Shown: positions 44,171 to 53,244 of the stretch, piece by piece
Layout: each line of letters starts with the position of its first letter
How positions within the stretch are numbered: position 1 is the first letter of the stretch
Assembly: GCF_027111275.1 (NCBI RefSeq)
Contig: NZ_CP114286.1
Coordinates: 4,388,501 to 4,452,500 of the forward strand
Length of the DNA stretch: 64,000 nt
Source: Flavobacterium luteolum
GTDB lineage: Bacteria; Bacteroidota; Bacteroidia; Flavobacteriales; Flavobacteriaceae
Reading direction: 5' to 3'
Made by a program: the position numbers and the translations under genes
Notes under the pieces: generated by a model
The model's database searches: none
Seen by the model: only the letters and a program-made list of their open reading frames with translations
What the model was told of the DNA's origin: nothing

Positions 44171-46081
44171 TTATTTATAGCTTCTCACTGCAAGTTCCAC
44201 CGATTCAAAGGTTAAAGGTTCTTTGTGAAGTTCTGGTTCGTTATTTAAACCTTTCCATTCCCAGGCAGAAACGTAGCAGAATTCATCGTCGTTGCGGACA
44301 GCTTCTCCGTCGGCGGTTTGATATTCTTCTCTAAAATGAGCACCGCAGGATTCTTCACGTTGTAAAGCATCGTAACACATTAATTCGGCTAATTCTATAT
44401 AATCGGCAATTCGGCCGGCTTTTTCAAGTTCGCTGTTTAACGTATTATCACCAGTGATTCTGAGATCTTTTTCAAACGAAGCTTTCAGTTCACGAATTTC
44501 GATTAAGGCTTCTTCTAATTTTTGTCTGCTTCGCGAAAGACCGCATTTTTCATACAAAAGTCGTCCAATTTTTTTATGGAAATAATCTGCAGAAAGCGTT
44601 CCGTTCGTATGTAAAAAGCGATCCAGCTGTCTTCTCACTACTTTCTCCGCTTCTTCAAATGCAGGATGCGAAATATCAGATTTTGGTAAATTCAATTCGC
44701 CAGCGAGATAGTTTGGAATTGTATAAGGAGCAATAAAATAACCGTCGACACAGGCTTGAAGTAGTGAATTTGCTCCTAATCGATTGGCACCATGATCGGC
44801 AAAATTGGCTTCGCCTAAGGCAAACAAACCAGGAATAGTAGTCATAAGTTCATAATCAACCCAAAGTCCGCCCATGGTAAAATGCGCTGATGGCGAAATC
44901 AGCATTGGTTCCTTATAAGCGTTTATGCCTGTAATCTTTTCGTACATCGCAAAAAGATTGCTGTATTTGGCTTCGATTTTATCTTTTCCCTGTGCTTTTA
45001 TAGCATCCGAGAAATCGAGATAAATCGCATTTTTCATAGGCCCAACACCATGACCGGCATCAATTCTTTCTTTTGCTGCTCTTGACGAAATATCTCTTGG
45101 TGCTAGATTTCCAAAGGAAGGATAACGGCGTTCTAAGTAATAATCGCGTTCTTCTTCGGGAATGGCGTTTGCAGTTCGTTCATCTGCGGCTTTTTTAGGA
45201 ACCCAGATGCGTCCGTCATTTCGAAGCGATTCCGACATTAAAGTCAGTTTTGACTGGTTTTCACCATGTTGCGGGAGCGAAGTAGGGTGAAACTGAATCC
45301 AGCTTACGCCTGCCATATAAGCGCCTTTTTTGTGCGCGCGCCAAATTGCAGAGCTATTGCAGCCCATAGCCAAAGTAGACAGATAATATACTTTTCCATA
45401 ACCGCCAGAAGCCAAAACGACAGCATCGGCGGCATGACGCTCTAAAATTCCAGTTTCGAGATTTCGTGCAATTATGCCTTTGGCTTTGCCATCGATAACA
45501 ACGAGTTCAAGCATTTCGTGACGGGTATACAAAGTCACTTTTCCTAAAGACGCCTGACGTTCTAAGGCTTGATAAGCGCCCAATAAAAGCTGTTGTCCGG
45601 TTTGGCCTCTCGCATAAAAAGTTCGAGAAACCTGAACGCCTCCAAAAGATCTATTGTTTAAATATCCTGCATATTCCCTTGCAAAAGGAACACCTTGTGC
45701 AACTGCGTGATCTATAAGATGTGCAGAACATTCGGCTAAACGATAAACATTGGCTTCACGAGATCTAAAATCGCCACCTTTTATAGTGTCATAAAACATT
45801 CTGTAGGTGCTGTCTCCATCATTTTTGTAGTTTTTGGCAGCGTTTACTCCGCCTTGAGCGGCAACAGAATGTGCGCGTCGTGGAGAATCCTGAAAGCAGA
45901 AGGATTTTATATTATAACCTTGTTCAGCAAGAGAAGCCGCGCATGAAGCACCTGCAAGACCTGTTCCGACAACGATTATATTTAGTTTTTTTCGATTTGC
46001 GGGATTGACCAATTTGGCTTTAGACTTGTAAAGACTCCATTTATCAGCAAGAGGACCTTCGGGTATTTTTGATTCCATCAT
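44171..46081 (-). CDS. sdhA: Succinate dehydrogenase/fumarate reductase flavoprotein subunit
   Basis: A 636-residue FAD enzyme. The dinucleotide site is [17 protein letters not shown] (37-53), and the FAD-linking histidine is H71 in [11 protein letters not shown]. Active-site segments are [18 protein letters not shown] and [15 protein letters not shown], and the C-terminal [13 protein letters not shown] is typical of the Bacteroidota di-haem type. It interconverts succinate and fumarate. In related genomes sdhC precedes sdhA; here only about 290 bp of repeats does. It may be a second copy that shares an anchor or has another electron partner (inference). The start is ATG 46081, or 46078. Confidence 0.93.
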   Translation of the reverse strand: MMESKIPEGPLADKWSLYKSKAKLVNPANRKKLNIIVVGTGLAGASCAASLAEQGYNIKSFCFQDSPRRAHSVAAQGGVNAAKNYKNDGDSTYRMFYDTIKGGDFRSREANVYRLAECSAHLIDHAVAQGVPFAREYAGYLNNRSFGGVQVSRTFYARGQTGQQLLLGAYQALERQASLGKVTLYTRHEMLELVVIDGKAKGIIARNLETGILERHAADAVVLASGGYGKVYYLSTLAMGCNSSAIWRAHKKGAYMAGVSWIQFHPTSLPQHGENQSKLTLMSESLRNDGRIWVPKKAADERTANAIPEEERDYYLERRYPSFGNLAPRDISSRAAKERIDAGHGVGPMKNAIYLDFSDAIKAQGKDKIEAKYSNLFAMYEKITGINAYKEPMLISPSAHFTMGGLWVDYELMTTIPGLFALGEANFADHGANRLGANSLLQACVDGYFIAPYTIPNYLAGELNLPKSDISHPAFEEAEKVVRRQLDRFLHTNGTLSADYFHKKIGRLLYEKCGLSRSRQKLEEALIEIRELKASFEKDLRITGDNTLNSELEKAGRIADYIELAELMCYDALQREESCGAHFREEYQTADGEAVRNDDEFCYVSAWEWKGLNNEPELHKEPLTFESVELAVRSYK

Positions 46082-46228
46082 TTTTAGTGGTTTAAAATGA
46101 ATTGATACAAAAGCTTTAATAGAAAACTAAATTTAGTATAAAATATTGATATTTAGCTGTTTTTGTATGAATATATTTAAACAAAAATGAACTTTAAGTA
46201 TACAAATAGCTGTATTTTAAATTCAAAC

Positions 46229-46341
46229 CCGACAGGTTTTTAAAACCTGTCGGATTTAATTGATAGAGACAAAAAAATCTGCTGAATCTGCTAATCTGCG
46301 GGAGTAATTTTGCTCGCAGATTTAGCAGATTCAGCAGATTT
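46229..46341. repeat. Two adjacent palindromes upstream of sdhA
   Basis: CCGACAGGTTTTTAAAACCTGTCGG at 46229-46253 is a perfect hairpin of a type widely scattered in Bacteroidota. At 46275-46341, AATCTGCTGAATCTGCTAAT is mirrored by ATTTAGCAGATTCAGCAGATT around a GCGGGAG...CTCGC centre. Both lie after the thiolase stop, so they could end its transcript before sdhA. Confidence 0.85.
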
Positions 46342-46371
46342 ATAAAATTGAATTGAAATATTTTTGAAAAA

Positions 46372-47649
46372 TTATTTCTCGATTATCATAGTAACTCCTT
46401 GACCACCTGCGGCACAGATAGAAATTAAGCCTCTTCCAGAATCTTTTTCGTTAAGTAGTTTTGCCATTACGCCAATAATTCTTCCACCAGTTGCAGCAAA
46501 AGGATGAGCGGCCGCCAAACTGCTGCCTTTTACATTCAGTTTATTTCGATCTATCGCGCCTAATGGTTTCTTTAATCCGATTTCGGCACTTAGTTCTGGG
46601 CTTTCCCAGATTTTTAAAGTTGCTAAAGTCTGAGCAGCAAAAGCTTCGTGAATTTCGTAATAGTCAAAATCTTGCAAGTTTAATTCTGCTTTTTCCAACA
46701 TTCTTGAAGCTGCAAATAAAGGTGCTAACAGAAGATTCTGCTGATTTTTAACGTATTCAATAGCAGCAATTTCTGCGAAAGTAATATACGCCAAAATAGG
46801 AAGTCCTTGTTCTTTTGCCCATTCTTCGCTAGCCAGAAGAATACAAGAAGCTCCGTCTGTTAAAGGTGTTGAATTTCCTGCGGTTAAAGTACCATTTACT
46901 TTATCAAACGCTGGTTTTAATTTCGCTAGTTTTTCAATTGTACTATCTCTTCTTAGATTATTATCTTTTTCTAATCCGTTAAAAGGAATAATCATATCAT
47001 CAAAGAAACCTTCATCATAGGCTTTTGCCATATTTAAATGACTTCTTAAAGCAAACTCATCTTGATCCTCACGCGAAATTTTATAATATTTTGCTGTAAT
47101 CTCAGTATGTCCGCCCATAGAGAGTCCAGTTTGAGATTCCTCATTTTTAGGAACTAAAGGAGAGAAATCTTTAGGACGAAGCTTTAGAAATGTTTTGATT
47201 TTTCCGCCCAACGATTTTGCTTGTCTGGCTTCTAATAATACTTTTCTAAGTTTTTCGCTTACAGCAATCGGCATATCACTGATTGAATCTACACCTCCAG
47301 CAATTCCAGAATCAATTTGTCCAAGTGCAATTTTATTGGCAATATAAATAGCGCTTTCAATTCCGGTATCGCAAGCCTGCTGTAAATCGCATGCAGGTGT
47401 TGCAGGATCTAGACTGGTTTGCATGACGCATTCTCGAATCAAATTGTTGTCATAAGTATGTTTAATTACTGCGCCTCCAGCAACTTCGCCTAATAATTTT
47501 CCTTTTAGATCGTATTTATCAATAAGACCATTGAGTGCTGCGATCATCATATCTTTATTTCCCACATTAGAATAGGCCGTATTAGCTCTCGCAAAAGGAA
47601 TTCTGTTGTAGCCTACAATGGCGACTTTTCTTATTGTATTTGATTTCAT
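46372..47649 (-). CDS. Thiolase (acetyl-CoA C-acyltransferase)
   Basis: A 425-residue thiolase of the FadI-like type. The acyl-accepting cysteine is C93 in QQACDTGIESA. The catalytic histidine is in YEIHEAFAAQ, and the second cysteine in CAAGGQGVTMI near the C-terminus (C412); GNSTPLTDGAS and HPFAATGGR are also present. It cleaves 3-ketoacyl-CoA or condenses acetyl-CoA, in beta-oxidation or related pathways; the length and motifs fit the former. No other fatty-acid genes are adjacent. The start is ATG 47649. Confidence 0.93.
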   Translation of the reverse strand: MKSNTIRKVAIVGYNRIPFARANTAYSNVGNKDMMIAALNGLIDKYDLKGKLLGEVAGGAVIKHTYDNNLIRECVMQTSLDPATPACDLQQACDTGIESAIYIANKIALGQIDSGIAGGVDSISDMPIAVSEKLRKVLLEARQAKSLGGKIKTFLKLRPKDFSPLVPKNEESQTGLSMGGHTEITAKYYKISREDQDEFALRSHLNMAKAYDEGFFDDMIIPFNGLEKDNNLRRDSTIEKLAKLKPAFDKVNGTLTAGNSTPLTDGASCILLASEEWAKEQGLPILAYITFAEIAAIEYVKNQQNLLLAPLFAASRMLEKAELNLQDFDYYEIHEAFAAQTLATLKIWESPELSAEIGLKKPLGAIDRNKLNVKGSSLAAAHPFAATGGRIIGVMAKLLNEKDSGRGLISICAAGGQGVTMIIEK

Positions 47650-47829
47650 ATCAGGAAGTTATTTGTTTTTGGTTTTGAAATTTCGAAATATAAAGATAGA
47701 AATAGATTTTGGTTTCCTGCTTAATGCAGATTAAGATTATCGGCAAATAGGAGAGAAATGAATGTCTCAGATTTTATTTTAACTGATTTAGTATAATTAA
47801 TTGCATTTATTTAGAATGAATTAAAATAA

Positions 47830-47861
47830 TTTGGAAATGTTAAGATTAGCATATACTTTTG
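47830..47861 (+). promoter_or_regulatory. Consensus promoter for the siderophore-type receptor gene
   Basis: TTTG at 47830-47833, a 20-bp spacer and TACTTTTG at 47854-47861 match the Bacteroidota sigma-A promoter. Transcription would start about 47868, leaving a roughly 20-base leader before ATG 47887. No Fur-like box is clear. Confidence 0.65.
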
Positions 47862-47886
47862 TCGCTCAATTTAAAATCAAAACCAA

Positions 47887-50322
47887 ATGAAAATAATTAT
47901 GAATGCCAAAGTTTATCTTTTTGTGCTGTTTTTGAGCTCATTAAATATGATGGCGCAACAGCTTGGAACTGTAAACGGAAAAGTTTCTTTGAGTGGCAAT
48001 AAACCTGCAGAAAACATTGCTGTAGCTTTAAAAGGAACAAAATATTCAGATATTACAACTGTTTCAGGACATTATGAGATTAAAAATGTAAAACCAGGAA
48101 CATACACTATTGTATTAAATGGAGTAGGAATTCAGCCTGTTGAGGATAAAATCGTAGTTAATTCAAAACAAGTAACAACTAAGAATTTTTCTCTTTCAGA
48201 AAGTCAGCAAGATCTTGAAGAAGTGGTAATTAAAAAGAATAAGTACAAACAAGATAAACCTTCATTATCATTACGTCTTCAAACTCCAGTTTTAGAAATT
48301 CCTCAAAACATACAAATTGTAAGCGGTCAAACCTTAAAAGATCAGCAAATTACAAGTATGAGCGATGGTGTAATCCGAAATGTGAGTGGTGCTGTACGTT
48401 TGGAGCATTGGGGAGATTTGTACACCAATATTACCATGAGAGGTTCTCAAATCCAGGCTTTTAGAAACGGTTTTAATGTGGTTTCTTCTTTCTGGGGACC
48501 ATTAACTGAAGATATGAGTTTTGTTGATCATATCGAGTTTGTAAAAGGTCCAGCGGGTTTTATGCTTTCAAGCGGTGATCCAAGCGGATTGTATAATGTT
48601 GTGACTAAAAAGCCAACGGGAGTAACAAAAGGAGAGGTGAGTGTGCTTGGCGGAAGCTACGATTTTTATAGAGTGAGTGTCGATCTTGATGGAAAATTAG
48701 ATAAAAAAGGAAAATTATTATATAGATTCAACGGAGCAGCGCAGCAAAAAGGATCGCATCGTCCGTTTGAACACAATAATCGTTATGTAATTGCTCCAGT
48801 AATTTCGTATCAGATTGATGATAAAACAAAAATTACAGCCGAATATAACTTTCAATACGCAAATATGACTGAAGTAGGTTCTTACTATGTTTTCGGGCCT
48901 AAATCTGATGGATATGCAACTTTGCCTCGTAATTTTACAATGACACAGCCAGGATTGCCGGATACTAATATTCAAGATCATAGCGGTTATCTTCAGTTCG
49001 AACATAAGTTTGACGAAAATTGGAAGCTTACAGCTCAAACGTCTTATTTTAAGTATATTCAGCAAGGATACAGCTCTTGGCCAAGTTTAGTTGGACCAGC
49101 TGAAATAGATACGGATGGAGACAAAATTCCAGATGTTTTTCTTGATAAAGGAGATATCATTAGAAATGTTGGTATTTGGGATGCGGAAAGTAATATGTAT
49201 TTAGGGCAGATCTTTTTGAATGGAAAATTCAGTACAGGAAATGTTTCTCATAAAGTATTGGGTGGAGTAGATTTAGGAAGTAAAGATTATATAGCAGATT
49301 GGGGACAATCTCATGATTTGGATACTTATGCAAATCCGTTTAATGTTTACAATCCAAATTATGGTACGCCTTCAAATGGTTTACCGCAATTTGATCACGA
49401 TACTCCTTTAAGCCAAAGAGCTGGTGGGCTTTACGGTTCGAAGTATGCGGCTGGATATGTGCAAGACGAACTTGGTTTTTTAGAAAATAGATTGAGATTG
49501 ACTCTTGCTGCAAGATATACTTGGATTAGTCAAACGAGTAGTTATGATGAGCCACAAGAAGATAGCCATATTACACCTCGTGCGGGTTTAAGTTATTCTA
49601 TTACTGATGATTTTGCGGTTTACGGGTTATACGATCAAGCTTTTACGCCTCAATCGGGTGTAGTAAGAAGTGGTGATGTAAAACCGCTTACAGGAAACAA
49701 TGTTGAATTTGGACTTAAAAAAGATTGGTTTGATGGTTCTTGGAATACAAGTTTATCGGTTTATAATATCTTAAAGAAAAATGAGCTAACGGGAGATCCT
49801 AATAATCAGCCAAATGAACAATATAAAATAGTTTTGGGTGAAAAAAGAGCGCGCGGTGTTGAATTCGATTTAAGAGGAAAAATATTTGACGGACTAAATC
49901 TTATTGCAAATTATGCGTTTACAGAATCAATTGTAACTAAAATTGATCCAGCTGTTTCTGAAGCTAATAAAATTAATGTAGGAGATGTTGTGCCTGGTTA
50001 TGCTAAACATACGGCTAATGCATGGTTAAATTATACGCTTCAAAATGGTAAACTGAAAGGTTTTGGTGCTTCGATTGGAGGAACTTTCCTTGATGGACGC
50101 CAGACTGATACTTGGAGTCCAGGGGTTGTAAAACTTCCAACTTACTTTAAACTAGACGGTGGATTGTCTTATGAAACGGGTAAAATTAAAGTTACGGCAA
50201 ACGTATTCAATATTTTAGACAGATATCTTTACAGCGGTTCGTATTACGAGTGGTTAAGTGCTTACTACTGGCAAACTGAAGCGCCAAGAAATTTTAGAGT
50301 TGGTGTCACTTATAAATTTTAA
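47887..50322 (+). CDS. TonB-dependent siderophore-type receptor
   Basis: An 811-residue outer-membrane receptor. A signal peptide ends near MMAQQ, followed by a carboxypeptidase-regulatory-like domain (residues 25-110: GTVNGKVSLSGNKPAENIAV). The plug (about 125-245) has PQNIQIVSGQTLKDQQ, the NITMRGSQIQAFRNGFN block and FVKGPAGFMLSSGDPSG. A 22-strand barrel ends in FRVGVTYKF. The plug pattern is that of the FhuA/FpvA siderophore-receptor class; the actual ligand is unknown. It stands alone with its own promoter. Confidence 0.93.
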   Translation: MKIIMNAKVYLFVLFLSSLNMMAQQLGTVNGKVSLSGNKPAENIAVALKGTKYSDITTVSGHYEIKNVKPGTYTIVLNGVGIQPVEDKIVVNSKQVTTKNFSLSESQQDLEEVVIKKNKYKQDKPSLSLRLQTPVLEIPQNIQIVSGQTLKDQQITSMSDGVIRNVSGAVRLEHWGDLYTNITMRGSQIQAFRNGFNVVSSFWGPLTEDMSFVDHIEFVKGPAGFMLSSGDPSGLYNVVTKKPTGVTKGEVSVLGGSYDFYRVSVDLDGKLDKKGKLLYRFNGAAQQKGSHRPFEHNNRYVIAPVISYQIDDKTKITAEYNFQYANMTEVGSYYVFGPKSDGYATLPRNFTMTQPGLPDTNIQDHSGYLQFEHKFDENWKLTAQTSYFKYIQQGYSSWPSLVGPAEIDTDGDKIPDVFLDKGDIIRNVGIWDAESNMYLGQIFLNGKFSTGNVSHKVLGGVDLGSKDYIADWGQSHDLDTYANPFNVYNPNYGTPSNGLPQFDHDTPLSQRAGGLYGSKYAAGYVQDELGFLENRLRLTLAARYTWISQTSSYDEPQEDSHITPRAGLSYSITDDFAVYGLYDQAFTPQSGVVRSGDVKPLTGNNVEFGLKKDWFDGSWNTSLSVYNILKKNELTGDPNNQPNEQYKIVLGEKRARGVEFDLRGKIFDGLNLIANYAFTESIVTKIDPAVSEANKINVGDVVPGYAKHTANAWLNYTLQNGKLKGFGASIGGTFLDGRQTDTWSPGVVKLPTYFKLDGGLSYETGKIKVTANVFNILDRYLYSGSYYEWLSAYYWQTEAPRNFRVGVTYKF

Positions 50323-50324
50323 AG

Positions 50325-50541
50325 GTGCTAAGGTTCTGAGGGACTAAGATTCTAAGGTTTCAAGGTTCAAAGCAACAAAGTATTTTGAGATATATAGTTC
50401 TTTTGAATTGCCTCCAGTCTTAACTGGAGGTAACAGATAAAGATTTAAAAAAAGGCTTTAGCCAAACTATTGAGGTTTGGCTAAAGCCTTTAATATTTGT
50501 TCTATATTTTCATCCAGCTAAAGCTGGACGCTATTCAATTT
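50325..50541. repeat. Cluster of dispersed palindromic words
   Basis: In order: GGTGCTAAGGTTCTGAGGGA (the word family of 5775 and 7627); GCCTCCAGTCTTAACTGGAGG at about 50410-50430; a strong hairpin AAAGGCTTTAGCCAAAC / GTTTGGCTAAAGCCTTT at 50451-50491; and CCAGCTAAAGCTGG at 50513-50526. Together with a TATCGGGATTGCGAG word near 50614 they fill the 313-bp gap between convergent genes; no gene is seen there. Confidence 0.85.
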
Positions 50542-50635
50542 CTAAAAAAAATCCTTCTAATCTGTGGAATCTGTGGCTTTAAAAAAGGTTTTGCGTCTTA
50601 GCTCCCTATAACTATCGGGATTGCGAGATTAATTA

Positions 50636-51673
50636 TTATGCCTTGCGTATCAAAGGAATCAATTTTGTACCAATCAATTCAATCGCATTCATTAATTGTT
50701 TATGCGTTAATCCAGCATTATCCATTTGGAAAGTAAATCGATCTACACCTCCAAGTGCTTCACTATGACGAAGAATTTTTTCTGCAGCTCTTTCGGGACC
50801 TCCAACAATTAAAACACCCAAATCATCAATTAAACCGTCAAATTTGCCTTTTGTTACTGGTGGCCAGCCTCTTTCATATCCTAATTTGGTCCATAATTCG
50901 GCATAACCAGGATAATATTCTTCAATTGCTTTTTCAGTTGTGGTGCCAACATATCCAGGTGAATGCAAACCGACTTTTAATTCATTTGGTTTATATCAAG
51001 CAGCTTTTCCAGCTTCTCTATACAAATCGACTAAAGGTTTAAAACGATGTGTTTGTCCGCCAATAACAGCAACCATTAACGGAAGTCCAAGTGATCCAGC
51101 TCTTATAAAAGATTCAGGAGTTCCGCCAACGCCAAGCCAAATGGGTAATTTTTCTTGTATTGCTCTCGGATAAACAGGCAAATTATTTATGGCAGGGCGA
51201 AATTTCCCTTCCCAGTTTACAAACTCGTTGTCACGAATCTGCAAAAGCAAGTCCAGTTTTTCGCTGAAAAGCTTATCATAATCATTCAGATTAAATCCAA
51301 AAAGGGGATAAGCTTCAATAGAAGAACCGCGACCCACTACAATTTCGGCTCTTCCTTTCGAAATTAAATCTAAAGTCGCAAAACTTTGATAAACTCTCAC
51401 AGGATCTGCAGCGCTTAAAACCGAAACAGCACTTGCCAGTCGGATATTTTTTGTTCTTGCCGCTGCAGCACTCAAAATAACAACCGTAGCAGAATCTAAA
51501 AACTCTTTTTTATGATGTTCTCCAATTCCGAAAACATCTAGACCAGCCTGATCTGCAAATTCAATTCGCTGTAAAAGCTGTTCCATAGCATCAACACTGC
51601 TCAGAGTATTGTTATCACCGTACATTGCCGAAGCAAAACTGTCTATTCCTATTTCCATATTTTTAAATTTCAA
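50636..51673 (-). pseudogene. Luciferase-like (LLM-class) flavin monooxygenase gene with one in-frame TGA
   Basis: The frame runs unbroken from ATG 51673 to 50636 except for TGA at 50998-50996. Before it: MEIGIDSFASAMYG, FGIGEHHKKEFLDSA, LASAVSVLSAADPVRVYQ and LPIWLGVGGTPES, all of the LLM class. After it: YKPNELKVGLHSPGYV and then GGPERAAEKILRHSEALGG. Read through, the product is about 345 residues, the normal length. The context AA-stop-YKP suggests a GGA glycine codon changed to TGA by one substitution. Without the C-terminal third the enzyme is unlikely to fold, though UGA readthrough or a sequencing error cannot be excluded. Confidence 0.85.
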
Positions 51674-51685
51674 TATTTAAATTCC

Positions 51686-51722
51686 AAATTCTACAATCTT
51701 AAATCTAAATTCTACAATTTTT
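51686..51722. repeat. Short direct repeat AAATTCTACAATCTTAAATCT-like
   Basis: AAATTCTACAATCTTAAATC is followed at once by AAATTCTACAATTTTTTTAA. It sits between the DUF1634 stop and the broken monooxygenase start. Confidence 0.6.
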
Positions 51723-52130
51723 TTAATGTGAGAAACCAAAGGATATACTGATAATGATAATTATGATTACAATTAATGTAATGCCAACGTATAAATAATC
51801 TTTTTCCAATAAAAATGAAAATAACGAAAGCAGCACACGTAAAACAGGTGTCATGAACAAGAAAATAATTCCTGTAAATATTAATGATTCTCCGTTTCCT
51901 TGAATTGCTCCGTTGTAAATTGCAGCGATTACTTCAAATATATTTCGGTCGTTTTCTTTAAAAACAGAATAATCCTCAATCTGATTTCCGTTATGAAGCA
52001 AATAAACAATTCCGCCAATAAAAGCTACCGATAACGAAATCCAAACTCCGTAACGAAGTAAGTTTCCTATAATTGTCTGAAAATCTTTTTCTCCAAATTT
52101 TTCTTCCTGTACCATATTAGATTTTTCCAT
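51723..52130 (-). CDS. DUF1634 family membrane protein
   Basis: A 135-residue protein with three predicted transmembrane helices (IGNLLRYGVWISLSVAFIGGIVYLL, SLIFTGIIFLFMTPVLRVLLSL, YVGITLIVIIIIIISISF). DUF1634 proteins are commonly encoded right after TauE/SafE exporters, and this one overlaps the TauE/SafE gene by 14 bp, so they are probably co-translated and act together. Function is unknown; a partner role in export is an inference. Start ATG 52130; an ATG five codons later is also possible. Confidence 0.88.
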   Translation of the reverse strand: MEKSNMVQEEKFGEKDFQTIIGNLLRYGVWISLSVAFIGGIVYLLHNGNQIEDYSVFKENDRNIFEVIAAIYNGAIQGNGESLIFTGIIFLFMTPVLRVLLSLFSFLLEKDYLYVGITLIVIIIIIISISFGFSH

Positions 52131-52953
52131 TTAGTCCGTTATAAATCATATTTATTGCCAAAACAAAAATCAAGCAGGCAAAAAATATTCTCAATTTCTT
52201 CGGATTTGTTCGTACCAATATTTTGGCTCCAGCCATAGCTCCAAACAAAACTCCAATTACAACCGGCATACAGATTCCAGGTTCAATATATCCTTTCTGA
52301 ATATAAATTACAGAACTCGCCATTGCCGTAACACCCATCATAAAATTACTGGTTGTGGTAGAAACTTTAAAAGGAACACGCATAATATTGTCCATTGCAA
52401 TTACTTTAAAAGCACCAGAACCAATTCCGAGCAATCCAGACATCATTCCGGCAACACCCATCATACTAAAACCGCCAATTACATTTTTGGTTCCGTATTT
52501 TACAACTTCGCCGTCGTGAGTAGGATAAGTTCCGTCCAATTTTAGCTTTTTAGCCAGCGGACTAGATTCTAAAACAATATGTTCTTCTTTTTTTCGAAGC
52601 GAATTAATAGCAGAGAAAATCAGCGTTAAACCAAACAAAACGGCTATAAAAGAAGTAGGGGCAATAGTCGAAAGCAAAGCACCGCAAACCGCTCCAATTG
52701 TAGTGGCGATTTCGAGGAAAATTCCCATTCGCATATTAGTAATTCCTTCTTTTACATAAGCTGCGGCAGAACCCGAAGAAGTAGCGATAACAGAGACTAA
52801 AGCAGCTCCAATGGCATAATGAATATCGACACCGAGAATAATGGTGAGAAGCGGAATGATGATAATTCCTCCGCCCAAGCCTGATAATGAACCGATAAAA
52901 CCAGCTAAAAAAGCTCCTAGAATCATTATAAGCGTAAAGGTAAGTATTGTCAT
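52117..52953 (-). CDS. TauE/SafE-family anion exporter
   Basis: A 278-residue inner-membrane protein with about eight helices in two halves, each starting with the family GxxxGLGGGxIxxP motif: GSLSGLGGGIIIIPLL near residue 25 and GVAGMMSGLLGIGSGAFK near residue 165. The family exports sulfite, sulfoacetate and related organic anions. The gene is the first of a two-gene unit with DUF1634 and is divergent from an AraC regulator, which could control it. A broken LLM-class monooxygenase follows; some members of that class release sulfite from sulfonates, so a lost sulfonate pathway is conceivable. Confidence 0.92.
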   Translation of the reverse strand: MTILTFTLIMILGAFLAGFIGSLSGLGGGIIIIPLLTIILGVDIHYAIGAALVSVIATSSGSAAAYVKEGITNMRMGIFLEIATTIGAVCGALLSTIAPTSFIAVLFGLTLIFSAINSLRKKEEHIVLESSPLAKKLKLDGTYPTHDGEVVKYGTKNVIGGFSMMGVAGMMSGLLGIGSGAFKVIAMDNIMRVPFKVSTTTSNFMMGVTAMASSVIYIQKGYIEPGICMPVVIGVLFGAMAGAKILVRTNPKKLRIFFACLIFVLAINMIYNGLNGKI

Positions 52954-53040
52954 TTAAGATATGTTTTTGTATTTGCTAATTTACGAATACATATTTGTTC
53001 GAAACAGCTTTATGACCTTAAATATACCTTAAAAATATTT

Positions 53041-53201
53041 TTAGTGTTCAGTGTTCAGTTTTTTAGTTTTCAGTCTTAGTCTCAGTTAGTTTTAGAGTCG
53101 AGAAGCTTTAGCAAAGTTTCAAACTTTGACAAGGACACCTGTTCTTATCGCAAAGACTGCAACTAAAACTGAATACTGCGACTGAAAACTGAACACTAAA
53201 A
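53041..53201. repeat. Palindromic repeat in a divergent promoter region
   Basis: TTAGTGTTCAGTGTTCAGTT and CAGTCTTAG words on the left are mirrored by GACTGAAAACTGAACACTAA on the right, around a GAGAAGCTTTAG...CAAAGTTTCAAACTTTG centre. It is the only large palindrome here lying between divergent genes. Confidence 0.75.
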
Positions 53202-53206
53202 AAAGG

Positions 53207-53214
53207 TATATTTG
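53207..53214 (+). promoter_or_regulatory. -7 box for the AraC regulator gene
   Basis: TATATTTG matches TAnnTTTG and immediately follows the palindrome. It puts the transcript start near 53221, in line with a start codon at 53245 or the ATGs at 53218/53223. No clear -33 is seen. Confidence 0.5.
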
Positions 53215-53244
53215 AAATGATAATGATTACAAAAAAAAGCAGTC

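Noticed and set aside
47760..47886. Fur box upstream of the siderophore-type receptor
   Set aside because: The AT-rich sequence before the promoter has no clear inverted repeat matching the Fur consensus.
50996..50998. Selenocysteine or other recoding at the TGA of the LLM-class gene
   Set aside because: No hairpin of the right kind follows, the position is not a cysteine site in the family, and a glycine codon one base away explains it.
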